Shown: in pieces, positions 8,686 through 18,840 of the stretch
Position numbering within the stretch: the first letter of the stretch is position 1
Layout: every line of letters starts with the position of its first letter
From: JBJMQS01 sp045802605
GTDB taxonomy: Bacteria; Planctomycetota; Planctomycetia; Gemmatales; Gemmataceae
DNA length: 64,000 nucleotides
Assembly: GCA_045802605.1 (NCBI GenBank)
Contig: JBJMQS010000053.1
Coordinates: 248,001-312,000 of the forward strand
Direction: 5' to 3'
The notes under the pieces: model-generated
Databases searched by the model: none
Told to the model about the DNA's origin: nothing
What the model saw: only the letters and a program-made list of their open reading frames with translations
Program-made: the position numbers and the translations under genes

Positions 8686-11427
8686 ATGCCTGCGATCAGT
8701 GACAGCCTTTTGAGACGTGATGTTCATGCTCTCGGCGACATGCTCGGTCAGGTGATTACCGAGTCCGCCGGCAGCGATTCTCTGCTCTTGGTTGAAACGA
8801 TTCGAAAGCTGGCCTCACAGCGTCGCAGCGGTGATCATGAGGCAGAAGAAGCGCTGGCTCAGAAGATTGCGCATCTCTCGCTGCCCGAGGCGCGCGTCGT
8901 GGCGAGGGCGTTCAGCGTGTTTTTTGATTTGGCGAACCTGGCTGAGGACCGGCATCGAATCCGCGTGTTGCGGGCGAGGGTCCAGGAGTCCGCGCCACAG
9001 CCAATCAGCGAAACGATCGCCGCAGCAATCGGCACGCTCAAGGACCTGGGTCTTAAGGCTGACCAGATGCAGGCCGCGATTGATGCCATCCGAATCGAAC
9101 TCGTGTTCACCGCACATCCCAGCGAAGCCAAGCGGCGGTCCATTCGCGCGAAGTTGCGGCGGATGCGACGAGCATTGCAGGAGTTGGACCGTGTGGACTT
9201 GTTGGATCGTGAGCGCGAGAGGCTGCAGAACCAGATTCGTGGGGACCTGACCGTCCTTTGGCAGACCGATTTTCTTCGTCCGGCCAAGCCGACCGTATTG
9301 GACGAAGTCGAGCGTGGATTGTCGATCACGCCGAGGTTAGTCGAAGTCGTGCCCGAGGTTTACGATTCGCTTCGCCGGGCGCTGGAAGTGAATTATCCTG
9401 ATCATTCCTTTGAGATACCCGTGTTCTTGCGATTCGGCAGTTGGATGGGCGGTGATCGTGACGGCAATCCGCACGTCACCGCACCGATCTCACGGCAAAC
9501 ACTTTTCTGGCTTCGCGAGACCGCGCTCGAACAGCATTTGGCGATGTGCAAAAAAATGTACGATTTTCTGAGCCTCTCCACGCACGAGACCTGCGCGCCA
9601 TCCGCGATCATGCAGCGCTTGTCAGAATGCTCCGCGTCTTGGCCTTACTTAGCGACTTTTCTTGAGCCGGTGACGCCAGCGGAAGTGTTCCGCCGCTTCG
9701 TGCGCATGATTGAATGGCGTTTGACTCAATCAATGCCGACCGATGGCGATGCCGGCATTCCGAGTGGAGGTTACCGTGACGGCAACGAGTTGGTGACGGA
9801 CTTGAGGTTCATGCAGGATGGCCTTTTGCCTCACAGCCGATTGCTGGCGGCAGGCGAGGTGCAGCGTTGGCTGGACCTTGCGAGCGTATTTGGCTTACAT
9901 TTGGCTCGGTTGGATGTGCGACAGGATGCGCGGCAATATCGCGAGATCATGACGGAGATTCTGGATTCGCTGGGAATCGTCCACGGATACGGTGAGTTAC
10001 CCGAAGAGCAACGGTGCGCGGTGCTGTCGCGAAGTATTCCTTGGTCCAAGCCCATCGCAAGCGCCCAGTTTTCGCCTCTGGCGCAGGATGCTCTCGATTT
10101 GTTTCGCTTGCTCTGCAAAGCCGTTCACACGTTTGGTCCCGATTGCATTGGCGGGCATGTGATCAGCTTGACGCAATGTCCCAGTGACGTGCTGAACGTC
10201 CTCTGGCTCTGGCGTTGGGCGCAGGCCACAACCAAACAAGCTGCGGACGTGGAACTGCGGATCATTCCGTTATTTGAAAAGATTGACGACCTGCGGAATG
10301 CGGCGGCAACGCTCGACGCGATTCTCAGTCACGCGCTTTATCGGGAGCACGTTGTCAGGCTGGAAAATCGTCAGACGATTATGGTGGGCTACTCAGACAG
10401 TACCAAAGATGGCGGTTATTTAGCGGCGTGCTGGAGCTTGTATCGGGCGCAGAGCGAGTTGCAGGCAGTCGCCGACAAACACGGCGTCGGACTGACATTC
10501 TTTCATGGACGAGGCGGATCGCTGGGACGCGGGGGAGGCCCGGCAGCGCGGGGGATCTTGTCTTTACCACCGGAATCCCTCGATGGCAGCCTGCGGCTCA
10601 CGGAACAAGGCGAGGTGCTGGCCGAACGATACGACGATACACTGATCGCACATCGGCATTTGGAGCAAGTCACTTGGGCGACTCTCATTGCATCCGCGCG
10701 GCAGGGTGTTGAGGTCAAACCAGTGTGGCGAGACCTCATGGAAGATTTGGCGACGCGGTCTTTCAAGGCCTACCGTGAACTCGTCGACCAGCCCGGCTTC
10801 ATTCAATTCTTTGCTGCGACAACATCGATCGACGAGATCGAAAACCTGCCCATCGGCTCCCGGCCTGCCCGGCGCCGGGGCGAGCGGACGCTTTCGGATT
10901 TGCGCGCCATTCCCTGGGTCTTTTCCTGGACACAAAACCGTTGCATGATTCCTGCGTGGTATGGACTGGGAACTGCGTTGACGGAAATAAAGGATCGTGA
11001 TCAGGGCAGTTGGAATTTGATTTGCGAAATGTATCGCGCTTGGCCGTTCATGCAAGCAACGATTGACAATGCCGCACTAGCGCTCGCGAAGTCCGATATG
11101 TATAGCGCCCACCATTATGCGGACTTGGAAGAGGATACCGAAATCCGAGAGCGATGCTGGAATCTGATCGTCAAGGAACGAGACCGCACACGGCAAGCTG
11201 TGCTCGATCTGGTCGGTGGCAAAGATCTGCTGGCGTCCACGCCGTGGTTATTGCACTCGATTGAAGTGCGCAATCCTTATATTGACACGCTGAACTTGAT
11301 CCAAGTTGATCTACTGCGTCGCCGCAGATTATTAGTCAACGCAACAGATGCCGAGCGGGAGCAGATTGGTGACATTCTCCGCCTCACCATCCAAGGCATC
11401 GCCGCCGGCATGCGAACAACGGGTTGA
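8686..11427 (+). CDS. ppc: Phosphoenolpyruvate carboxylase
   Basis: 913 residues from ATG 8686, which has GGGAG at the right distance; this length is normal for the family. The enzyme fixes bicarbonate onto phosphoenolpyruvate to give oxaloacetate, refilling the TCA cycle in the cytoplasm. Visible landmarks in order are FTAHPSEAKRR (catalytic His near 143), GSWMGGDRDGNPHVT (near 250), MVGYSDSTKDGGYLAACW (near 567), FFHGRGGSLGRGGGPA (near 605), LTEQGEVLAERYDD, PWVFSWTQNR and the intact C-terminal GIAAGMRTTG. The His motif has Ser where most members have Thr (TAHPTE), and the loop has GGSLGRGGG where most have GGTVGRGGG. These are conservative changes, so activity is likely kept. It appears monocistronic, followed by about 260 bases before the next gene. 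Confidence 0.96.
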   Translation: MPAISDSLLRRDVHALGDMLGQVITESAGSDSLLLVETIRKLASQRRSGDHEAEEALAQKIAHLSLPEARVVARAFSVFFDLANLAEDRHRIRVLRARVQESAPQPISETIAAAIGTLKDLGLKADQMQAAIDAIRIELVFTAHPSEAKRRSIRAKLRRMRRALQELDRVDLLDRERERLQNQIRGDLTVLWQTDFLRPAKPTVLDEVERGLSITPRLVEVVPEVYDSLRRALEVNYPDHSFEIPVFLRFGSWMGGDRDGNPHVTAPISRQTLFWLRETALEQHLAMCKKMYDFLSLSTHETCAPSAIMQRLSECSASWPYLATFLEPVTPAEVFRRFVRMIEWRLTQSMPTDGDAGIPSGGYRDGNELVTDLRFMQDGLLPHSRLLAAGEVQRWLDLASVFGLHLARLDVRQDARQYREIMTEILDSLGIVHGYGELPEEQRCAVLSRSIPWSKPIASAQFSPLAQDALDLFRLLCKAVHTFGPDCIGGHVISLTQCPSDVLNVLWLWRWAQATTKQAADVELRIIPLFEKIDDLRNAAATLDAILSHALYREHVVRLENRQTIMVGYSDSTKDGGYLAACWSLYRAQSELQAVADKHGVGLTFFHGRGGSLGRGGGPAARGILSLPPESLDGSLRLTEQGEVLAERYDDTLIAHRHLEQVTWATLIASARQGVEVKPVWRDLMEDLATRSFKAYRELVDQPGFIQFFAATTSIDEIENLPIGSRPARRRGERTLSDLRAIPWVFSWTQNRCMIPAWYGLGTALTEIKDRDQGSWNLICEMYRAWPFMQATIDNAALALAKSDMYSAHHYADLEEDTEIRERCWNLIVKERDRTRQAVLDLVGGKDLLASTPWLLHSIEVRNPYIDTLNLIQVDLLRRRRLLVNATDAEREQIGDILRLTIQGIAAGMRTTG

Positions 11428-11690
11428 TATTCGGCTTGGCATGACGAATATCGTCGGCTGCCGCGGCATCAGCCGCAGGGCCATTTCCCCATTCGACGGG
11501 TTGCCTCGCTCTGTTCCGGGCTCAATTTGATCTGGGGGGGATCTTGTGTCGGTCATGTTTCAGGAAACAATGCCTCAATGAGCGCAAGGTTTAACCGCGT
11601 GCAGTAACTTTCTAAACTATCTAAGACAACCGCTCCGTGTTGGCGCACGCTTCGCAGGTAATTGGGCGAAAATAACTTGAACCGGATCTG

Positions 11691-14600
11691 ATGATGTCCC
11701 CATTGCCATTCAGCAGCCGAGGTCACTTAGGTCAAAAAGCCCGGGGTCAGCGCACTCTCTTATTTTTGCAGGGGTTAGAGCAACGCATCGCGCCGGCGAA
11801 TCTGTTGGTGACCGATGGTGGGGACAATGGCGGGGCGGGGCAATTGCGAGCGGCGTGGGAAACGAGTCGCACAAACGGCCAGGCCGACACCATTACCGTC
11901 GATGCCGGGGTCACATCGATCACACTCACGGCGGCATTGACGACGTACGACGAGGCGCAAAACCTCGCCATCATCGGCAATGGCAAGAACGTCACCGTGA
12001 TCGTGGCCGCGCCCGGTCAGCGGATATTCAACTTCAAGGTTCCCTCGGCACAGCCAACCATCTCGATTAGCGACCTGACTTTACAAGGCGGGACGAGCAG
12101 CGGAAATGGCGGCGCAATTCTGGATGACAATGAAGCGTTGACGCTGACGAACGTCGCGTTCACGCACAACAGCGCGGCTTCGGGCGGCTCCCTCGCTGTC
12201 GCGGCGGCGACAACCACGCTAATCATCACGGGCTGTGACTTCACGACGAACACCTCGTCGGGCACCGGCGCCACTGGAGCAGGAGGAGGCGCAATTTTTA
12301 TTGGAGCCGCGGCCACGGTGACGATCAATAGCTCGCAGTTCGACGGTAACCGAACGAATGTGGGCGGGTCGTCACTGTCCGTGGTTTCGAGCACCTTCAA
12401 GCTCAATTCCGATTCGTCCACGTTTGTGAACGGGGTAACGACCGGTACGGGCAGCACCAGCGGCGGCGCTTTCTTTATGGCGGGCGGCGCGCAGACGGTC
12501 ACGATCGATCATGGTACGATCACGGGCAACACGACCGGCAATGGCGGCGGCGGGCTGTATGCCTACAACTCCTCGGTCAGCATCACAATTAACAATTCGT
12601 CAATCTCGAATAACCACTGTACGACCGGCGGCGGTGCGCTGGCCGCTTGGAGCGGAACGACCATCTCTTTGACTAATGACACGTTGAGTTACAACACCGC
12701 CACCAATCAGGCCGGCGGCGCGATCTGGACGAATGGCGTTCTTTCGGTCACGTCGAGTGTTCTCTCCGGCAACTGGGCGAACTCTTCCACAATCGGCGCG
12801 GGTGGCGGAGCGATTTACTCGAACAACACGGGCGCCACGATGTCAATCGCCGGTTGCACGTTTACTAACAACACCGCATCGGGGACGTCGGGGTTCGGCG
12901 GCGCGATTCGCGTGCGAAGCAACCTCACGGTGACGAGCACTACCTTCACCGGCAACACGGCCGCCGCACAGGGAGGCGCGATTTACGAGATCGGCTTGAC
13001 GACGGTGACGTATTCAAGCTTTAGCAGCAACACGGCCAACTCAGTGGGCGGTGGCGCGATTCGCGGGCTGAACGGCGTGACGGTCAACAATAGTTCCTTC
13101 ACGAGCAACACCGCATTAGGAACGTCAGGAGGCGGGGCGATTTACGCCACCAGCGTCAATGGCTCCAACGACACCTTTAGCTACAACCGGGCCTCCGCGG
13201 GGCCGGGCGGCGCGGTTCGGGTGACCAGTTCGAGCACGTTGACGCTCAGCAGCGTGGTCTCGAATACCTCATCCTCGACAGGCGGTGCGGTTCAGGCGGC
13301 CGGCCTATCTGTCTCGAGCTGCACGTTCTCGGGCAACAGCGCGGCGAGCAGCGGCGGCGCGATCAACGGGTCGCCGAGCGGCACGAGTTGCACATTCAGC
13401 GGGAACACGGCAGGCGGCGCGGGCGGCGCGATATTTGGCGGCGCGACGAACCTTTCAAAGTCCATCTTTGTCAACAACCTGGCCAGTGGCGGCGGAGGTG
13501 CGTTGCAAGGATCAGCGACCATTACTTATTCGGTCTTACGAAACAACCGCAGCACGAATAGTTCGGGCGGAGCCATGTTCGGTCAGGGCACGATTGACGC
13601 CAGCGATTTTGATCAGAACACCGCGGCCGGCAATGGCGGCGCGGTCTCCGGCAACGGAGCGACGTGGGGCATCTCGAATAGCACATTTCGCAACAACATG
13701 GCCGGCGGCGATGGTGGCGGGCTTTATTGCACGACCATCATCGGTTTCGGTTCGAACTTTATTGGCCAATCGACTTTCACAGGCAATCGCGCGGCGGGGG
13801 CCCACGGCGGCGGCGGCATCGCGCTGTCCGACACTGCGGCCCTCTTCTTGCGCAATTCTTCAGTGTTCGATAATGTCGCCACCGGGTCGGCGGCATCAGC
13901 GAGCGGCGGCGGAGTGTCGCGCAATAGCTCCGGCACACTTTATTTGAGTAGCACGCTGGTGGCTGCCAATTCCGTTACTGGCGGCGGGACCGGCGGACGC
14001 GACATCTTTTCCACGACCACGATCAGCATCGCCGGCAACAACAATTTGATCGGCTCCAATGATCAGAGCAACATCACTCTGACCGGCGCGTGCCAAGCCG
14101 GGACGAATGTTAATTCAATCGATCCGATGATCGCGGGCCTGGCCAACAACGGCGGCTTCGTCTTGCCCGATGGTAATGTCATTCGCACTGCGGGGTTGCT
14201 GCCGGGAAGCCCCGCTATTGGGACCGGGAATGACACGCCAAACTTTGCCTACGATCAGCGCGACATTGGCTTCCCGCGCACAACCGGGGGCCTGACCGAT
14301 GTCGGAGCGTTTCAAGGTTTGACCACGCGGCCCAGCGCGCGGTTAATCGCGGCAAATGTCGCCAGCGCGGGGACGTCAGCTTACTCGTTCGATGTGATTT
14401 ACGATGACGCAGCCAACCTGGATAGCACGACGTTCGACGTTAGCGATGTGGTAGTCAATGGCCCGGGGTACGGTTCGGGGCAATCTCCCACGTCGATTTC
14501 TGTCTTGGGGAGCGGCGCACATTACGTTGTGACGTACACGATCCCGGCTCCTACGGGCGGGTGGGGGTTCACGAACGTCGGCAACTACGGAATCGCCATT

Positions 14601-17600
14601 AACCCCGCGCAAGTCGGCGACGGCACCTACACGGTGGATGCCGGGCGGCTCGGCGCATTCCGCACCGGGTTTGCGGAAAATTTGATCGTGGACAACACGG
14701 GCGACAGCACCGGCAACTTCGGCCCGGGGCAAATGTCGTTTCGTGAGGCGGTGCGGCTCGCCAATCTAAATACCGGCAGCCTCAATTCCGTTACGTTTGA
14801 TCCTTCGGTATTCAATAGCTCGCAGTCCATCGCGCTGGTCAACGGTCCGCAAACAATTGTGAATCCGTTGGTCATTAACGGCCCGAGCGCGGCGCTTACG
14901 CTGAGCGGAGGCGGGGGCAACGCCCGAATCACATTGAGTGACGGAGTTGCAGTCACCATCACGAATTTGAAGTTCTCGGACTTCACGGCCGCGACAGGCG
15001 GGGCCGTTTTCAGTTTGGGGCTCGCCAGCATCAGTCTCAACAATATTGCGTTTAGCAAGAATGCGGCGACGGGCGCGAGTTCCGGCGGTGCTATCGCGGC
15101 GGCAATCACCGCGTCGATTATCATCACCAACAGCAGTTTTTCGCAAAACGTCGCAGGCAACACGGCGAGCGGCAGCGGCGGGGCGCTTAGTGTCACCGGC
15201 ACGAATAGCACTGTGACAATCGACAGCTGCACCTTCGACGCTAACACCGCCACGACCTCCGGAGGCGCGATCTCGGTCAGCAGCGGCACATTGGTCATCA
15301 ATAAGTCGGCGTTCACTAATAACAGCGCGGGCGCCAGCGGCGCCCTGTCTGCTCCGTCGGCCGCCATTATCAGCAACGACACATTCTCGATGAACACCGC
15401 ATCCTCCGGGTCCGGCGGGGCGATCAGCGGCTCCAACGTGTCCGTCACGAATTCTCAGTTCGTTGCCAACATGGCACTCGGGGCCGCGACCACAATCGTG
15501 GGCGGGGCGCTGTTTGTGTCCGGAACTCCGTCGGTAGCATTGTGCACGTTCACTAACAACGTCACCAGCGGTAAAGGCGGGGCGATCGGCACTGCGGCGT
15601 CAACGAGCCTCACCGTGCAGAGCAGCATCTTCAGCGGCAACACCGCTAACGGCGCGGGCGGGGGCGGCGCCATCTACTCTGCTTCCAGTCTGAATGTGTC
15701 CAAGGCCATTTTCACTGCCAACCGATCGGCCGCGGCCGGCGGGGCCATCCGCGGTGTGTCAGGAAGTACAATTAGTTTCGCCGACTTCAACGCGAATGTG
15801 GCTGCCGGCGGCGGGGGTGCGGTGCATGCCGCGGGCGGCACGTGGCAAGTCAACAACAGCACCTTGCGCGGCAACGTCGCCAACGGAAGCGGCGGCGCGC
15901 TTTTGGTCGACGCGACGGTGACCATTAATCAGAGTTCCTGGGCCAAAAACGCAGCGGCCGGCAGTGGTGGGGGCGGGGCAATTGCCCAGAACAATGGTTC
16001 GCTCCTGATCAATAACTCGACCATCTATGACAACAGTGCAACCGCGGCGGCGTCAGGCGGCGGTTTAGTGCGGCTTGGCACTGGGTCATTGGTTCTCAAT
16101 TCCACCATCATTGCCGGAAACAAGATCACCGGGCCAAGCAATCTAGGCATGGATCTTTACTCGTCGTTTTCAGTGACACTTGCCGGCAACACCAACTTGA
16201 TCGGAAGCAACGATGCTTCGAATGTTACCTTCACGGCGACTGGAGGAGCCGCCCAGCTCGGCACGAATGCCGCACCGATCGATCCATTGCTCTTGGACCT
16301 GGCCGACAACGGCGGCGTGGTGCTCCCGGATGGCTCCGTGCTGCAAACCTTGGCGCTCAAAGCCGGCAGTCCGGCCATCGGCAAGGGAAATAACACGGCC
16401 GGCTTTAGCAACGATCAGCGCGACGTGGGGTTCATTCGGGTCATCAATCCCGCCCTGCCCGACGTGGGCGCTTACCAGTTCGACACAACCTCCCCGGCGT
16501 CGTATTTGAGTGCTCTTCCGGATGTCGCCGCGGCGGGGAATGCGACTTATGCCTTTCAGATTCGCTATCTGGATAATGTGGCCTTCGATCCCACGTCGCT
16601 TGATCTCAATGATGTGACGATCACTGGTCCGGGGTTTAGCGGGCAACATCCCATTGCGGTTGATAGCGTCGGAAGCGGCGCTTCCGTGACGGCAACATAT
16701 ACCATTCCCGCGCCTGCGGGCGGCTGGGGCGCTTTGAACCCTGGCAACACGTTCAACATCGGCAATTACACGATCAGCGTGAATGCCAACGAGGTGCGCG
16801 ACGCCGAGTCGCCCCCACATTATGGGTATGCTGGAGTTTTAGGAACGTTTAAGACGGGCTTTGGCCGAGCGTTTGTCGTTGACACACCGACCGATGTGGA
16901 CGACGGGGATGTGTCAGCGATGCATCTCAGCCTGCGCGAGGCGCTGCGCATCTCTGATCTGAACGCCGGTTTCGTGGATAGTATTACGTTTGACCCGACG
17001 GTGTTTGGCGGGGTAACGATCAATGTCAACAGCACGCTGAACATCAGCGACTCCGCCATCATCACTGGGCCGGGCCGGGCGAAGTTGACGCTCAGCGGAC
17101 AAGATGCCAATCGAATTCTCAATATTAACATTCCGAACAGCGGTTTTGTGACATTAGCGGCGATGGCGCTCACGCACGGGAGATCAGCCTCGGGAGGCGC
17201 AATACTGTGCAATACCAGTTCGCTGACGCTGACCGACGTCGATTTCAGCGCGAATAGCGCGACCAACTCCAGCGGCGCAGGCGGCGCTATCTCCACGAAT
17301 GGTGCAATCACGCTTTCGAACTGCATATTGCAAGGGAACTCGGCCGGAGTGACGGGCGCGGGTTCCGCCTTGATCAGCGGCGGAGGGATTTACGCTTATG
17401 GCGCCCTGAAGGCAACATTGTGCGTCTTCAAGAACAACTTTGCTTACGGCGGTGGCGGTGCAATTTATGACGATTCATCGATCACGTTAGACCGTTGCCA
17501 ATTCACAAACAATTCGACCAAAGGCCGTGGGAGCGCCATCTACTCCGACGATGGTGTTCTGACGATTTCCAACACAACATTCTCAAATAATACTGGCACT

Positions 17601-18752
17601 GGAGTCATTGGCTCCTGGTACGGATATGCGCAGGCGAACATTACAAATTCGACGTTTTTTGGAAACCTGGGCGGTGTGATCGATTTAGCACAAGGACTTT
17701 CAAATGTTCTCAATTTGAACGATTGCACAATCGTCAACAACACTGCGTTTGCGGGGAACAGCAACCCGGGCGCCATCTTTCATACCAGCGGCGGATCCTT
17801 TGATATGCTGTCGTCCAACAGCATCATTGCGGCAAATGCCGGCTATGACGGTCTGCAATCCCAGTACATTGCTTGGGATATCGGCGGCTACTCAGTCACA
17901 GGCAATAACAATCTGATCGGAGCTATGTATGGAGCGAGCGGCACCGATTGGGTGGTCGTTGGCACCGGGAACATTGTCGGCACAACCAATTCGCCGGTGA
18001 ACCCACAGGTCAATGGGTTGGCCAACAATGGCGGATTTGTGCTCCCGGATGGCACTGTGATTCAGACTGTCTCACTGAAGTCCAATAGCCCGGCTCTCAA
18101 TAAAGGCGGCAATCCACTCACTCTCGCCACGGACCAACGCGGGACAGGGTACGATCGGGTCAGTGGTTTGCAAGCTGATATGGGCGCTGTCGAATTTCAA
18201 TACCCGCCCAAAGTCACGTCGATCACATTCGGTGATGGCACGGCCCAGCGCTCGATGGTGAAGCAGATTGTTGTCACGTTCAACACCGCAGTGAACTTCA
18301 TGGGCGGAGCCGCGGCGGCTTTCACTCTGCATCGATCGGGCACGGGTGGAACGACTGGCGATGTGATCCTGACCGGGAATCCGGCTTCCGGGCCCACTAG
18401 TTCCGTGACGCTCACTTTTTCGGGATCGCTGACCGAAAATGGGTCACTGGTCGATGGAATCTACAACCTTATCGTCGGCGCGGCTCAGGTTTCGGGAGCC
18501 GGCGGTGCACTGGATGGCAACAACGACACAATTCCCGGCGGGGACTACACGGTCACCGGCACGACTGCGAACAAATTCTTCCGCTTCTACGGCGACCAGA
18601 ATGGCGATGCGGCTGTCGATCAAAATGATTATCTAATTTTCCGCAATGCGCTCTCTGGCGGCCCCAGCACGGTGTTCGACTTTAACAATGACGGAGATGT
18701 GGACCAGAACGATTACCTGCGCTTCCGCCAGAATATTTCCGGTTCGCCGTGA
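11691..18752 (+). CDS. Giant secreted beta-helix protein with dockerin-like C-terminus
   Basis: 2353 residues. The N-terminus (RTLLFLQGLEQRIAPANLLV) resembles the LEPR-type leader of large planctomycete surface proteins. The body consists of three related units, each with a CSLREA-like motif (AGQLRAAWE near 45, QMSFREAVRLANLNTG near 1010, HLSLREALRISDLNAG near 1745), then tens of Asn/Ser/Thr-rich coils with GGAI and TFTGNTA patterns typical of a right-handed parallel beta-helix. Each unit closes with a block such as TDVGAFQ, PDVGAYQF or ADMGAVEF; an Ig-like domain follows the first two. After the third comes an Ig-like domain from about residue 2170 (VTSITFGDGTAQRSMVKQIV). The last 55 residues carry two calcium-loop repeats (GDQNGDAAVDQNDYLIFRN and FNNDGDVDQNDYLRFRQ) of the type I dockerin kind. 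Probably cell-surface or extracellular; no enzyme residues recognised. Confidence 0.9.
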   Translation: MMSPLPFSSRGHLGQKARGQRTLLFLQGLEQRIAPANLLVTDGGDNGGAGQLRAAWETSRTNGQADTITVDAGVTSITLTAALTTYDEAQNLAIIGNGKNVTVIVAAPGQRIFNFKVPSAQPTISISDLTLQGGTSSGNGGAILDDNEALTLTNVAFTHNSAASGGSLAVAAATTTLIITGCDFTTNTSSGTGATGAGGGAIFIGAAATVTINSSQFDGNRTNVGGSSLSVVSSTFKLNSDSSTFVNGVTTGTGSTSGGAFFMAGGAQTVTIDHGTITGNTTGNGGGGLYAYNSSVSITINNSSISNNHCTTGGGALAAWSGTTISLTNDTLSYNTATNQAGGAIWTNGVLSVTSSVLSGNWANSSTIGAGGGAIYSNNTGATMSIAGCTFTNNTASGTSGFGGAIRVRSNLTVTSTTFTGNTAAAQGGAIYEIGLTTVTYSSFSSNTANSVGGGAIRGLNGVTVNNSSFTSNTALGTSGGGAIYATSVNGSNDTFSYNRASAGPGGAVRVTSSSTLTLSSVVSNTSSSTGGAVQAAGLSVSSCTFSGNSAASSGGAINGSPSGTSCTFSGNTAGGAGGAIFGGATNLSKSIFVNNLASGGGGALQGSATITYSVLRNNRSTNSSGGAMFGQGTIDASDFDQNTAAGNGGAVSGNGATWGISNSTFRNNMAGGDGGGLYCTTIIGFGSNFIGQSTFTGNRAAGAHGGGGIALSDTAALFLRNSSVFDNVATGSAASASGGGVSRNSSGTLYLSSTLVAANSVTGGGTGGRDIFSTTTISIAGNNNLIGSNDQSNITLTGACQAGTNVNSIDPMIAGLANNGGFVLPDGNVIRTAGLLPGSPAIGTGNDTPNFAYDQRDIGFPRTTGGLTDVGAFQGLTTRPSARLIAANVASAGTSAYSFDVIYDDAANLDSTTFDVSDVVVNGPGYGSGQSPTSISVLGSGAHYVVTYTIPAPTGGWGFTNVGNYGIAINPAQVGDGTYTVDAGRLGAFRTGFAENLIVDNTGDSTGNFGPGQMSFREAVRLANLNTGSLNSVTFDPSVFNSSQSIALVNGPQTIVNPLVINGPSAALTLSGGGGNARITLSDGVAVTITNLKFSDFTAATGGAVFSLGLASISLNNIAFSKNAATGASSGGAIAAAITASIIITNSSFSQNVAGNTASGSGGALSVTGTNSTVTIDSCTFDANTATTSGGAISVSSGTLVINKSAFTNNSAGASGALSAPSAAIISNDTFSMNTASSGSGGAISGSNVSVTNSQFVANMALGAATTIVGGALFVSGTPSVALCTFTNNVTSGKGGAIGTAASTSLTVQSSIFSGNTANGAGGGGAIYSASSLNVSKAIFTANRSAAAGGAIRGVSGSTISFADFNANVAAGGGGAVHAAGGTWQVNNSTLRGNVANGSGGALLVDATVTINQSSWAKNAAAGSGGGGAIAQNNGSLLINNSTIYDNSATAAASGGGLVRLGTGSLVLNSTIIAGNKITGPSNLGMDLYSSFSVTLAGNTNLIGSNDASNVTFTATGGAAQLGTNAAPIDPLLLDLADNGGVVLPDGSVLQTLALKAGSPAIGKGNNTAGFSNDQRDVGFIRVINPALPDVGAYQFDTTSPASYLSALPDVAAAGNATYAFQIRYLDNVAFDPTSLDLNDVTITGPGFSGQHPIAVDSVGSGASVTATYTIPAPAGGWGALNPGNTFNIGNYTISVNANEVRDAESPPHYGYAGVLGTFKTGFGRAFVVDTPTDVDDGDVSAMHLSLREALRISDLNAGFVDSITFDPTVFGGVTINVNSTLNISDSAIITGPGRAKLTLSGQDANRILNINIPNSGFVTLAAMALTHGRSASGGAILCNTSSLTLTDVDFSANSATNSSGAGGAISTNGAITLSNCILQGNSAGVTGAGSALISGGGIYAYGALKATLCVFKNNFAYGGGGAIYDDSSITLDRCQFTNNSTKGRGSAIYSDDGVLTISNTTFSNNTGTGVIGSWYGYAQANITNSTFFGNLGGVIDLAQGLSNVLNLNDCTIVNNTAFAGNSNPGAIFHTSGGSFDMLSSNSIIAANAGYDGLQSQYIAWDIGGYSVTGNNNLIGAMYGASGTDWVVVGTGNIVGTTNSPVNPQVNGLANNGGFVLPDGTVIQTVSLKSNSPALNKGGNPLTLATDQRGTGYDRVSGLQADMGAVEFQYPPKVTSITFGDGTAQRSMVKQIVVTFNTAVNFMGGAAAAFTLHRSGTGGTTGDVILTGNPASGPTSSVTLTFSGSLTENGSLVDGIYNLIVGAAQVSGAGGALDGNNDTIPGGDYTVTGTTANKFFRFYGDQNGDAAVDQNDYLIFRNALSGGPSTVFDFNNDGDVDQNDYLRFRQNISGSP

Positions 18753-18840
18753 TATTAGTCACGGGCGTTTGCCACCGGGTAGACGCGTCCGCGGCAATTC
18801 AAACTCGCGCTTACTTGCCTGCGTCCGTCACATCGGCCGC

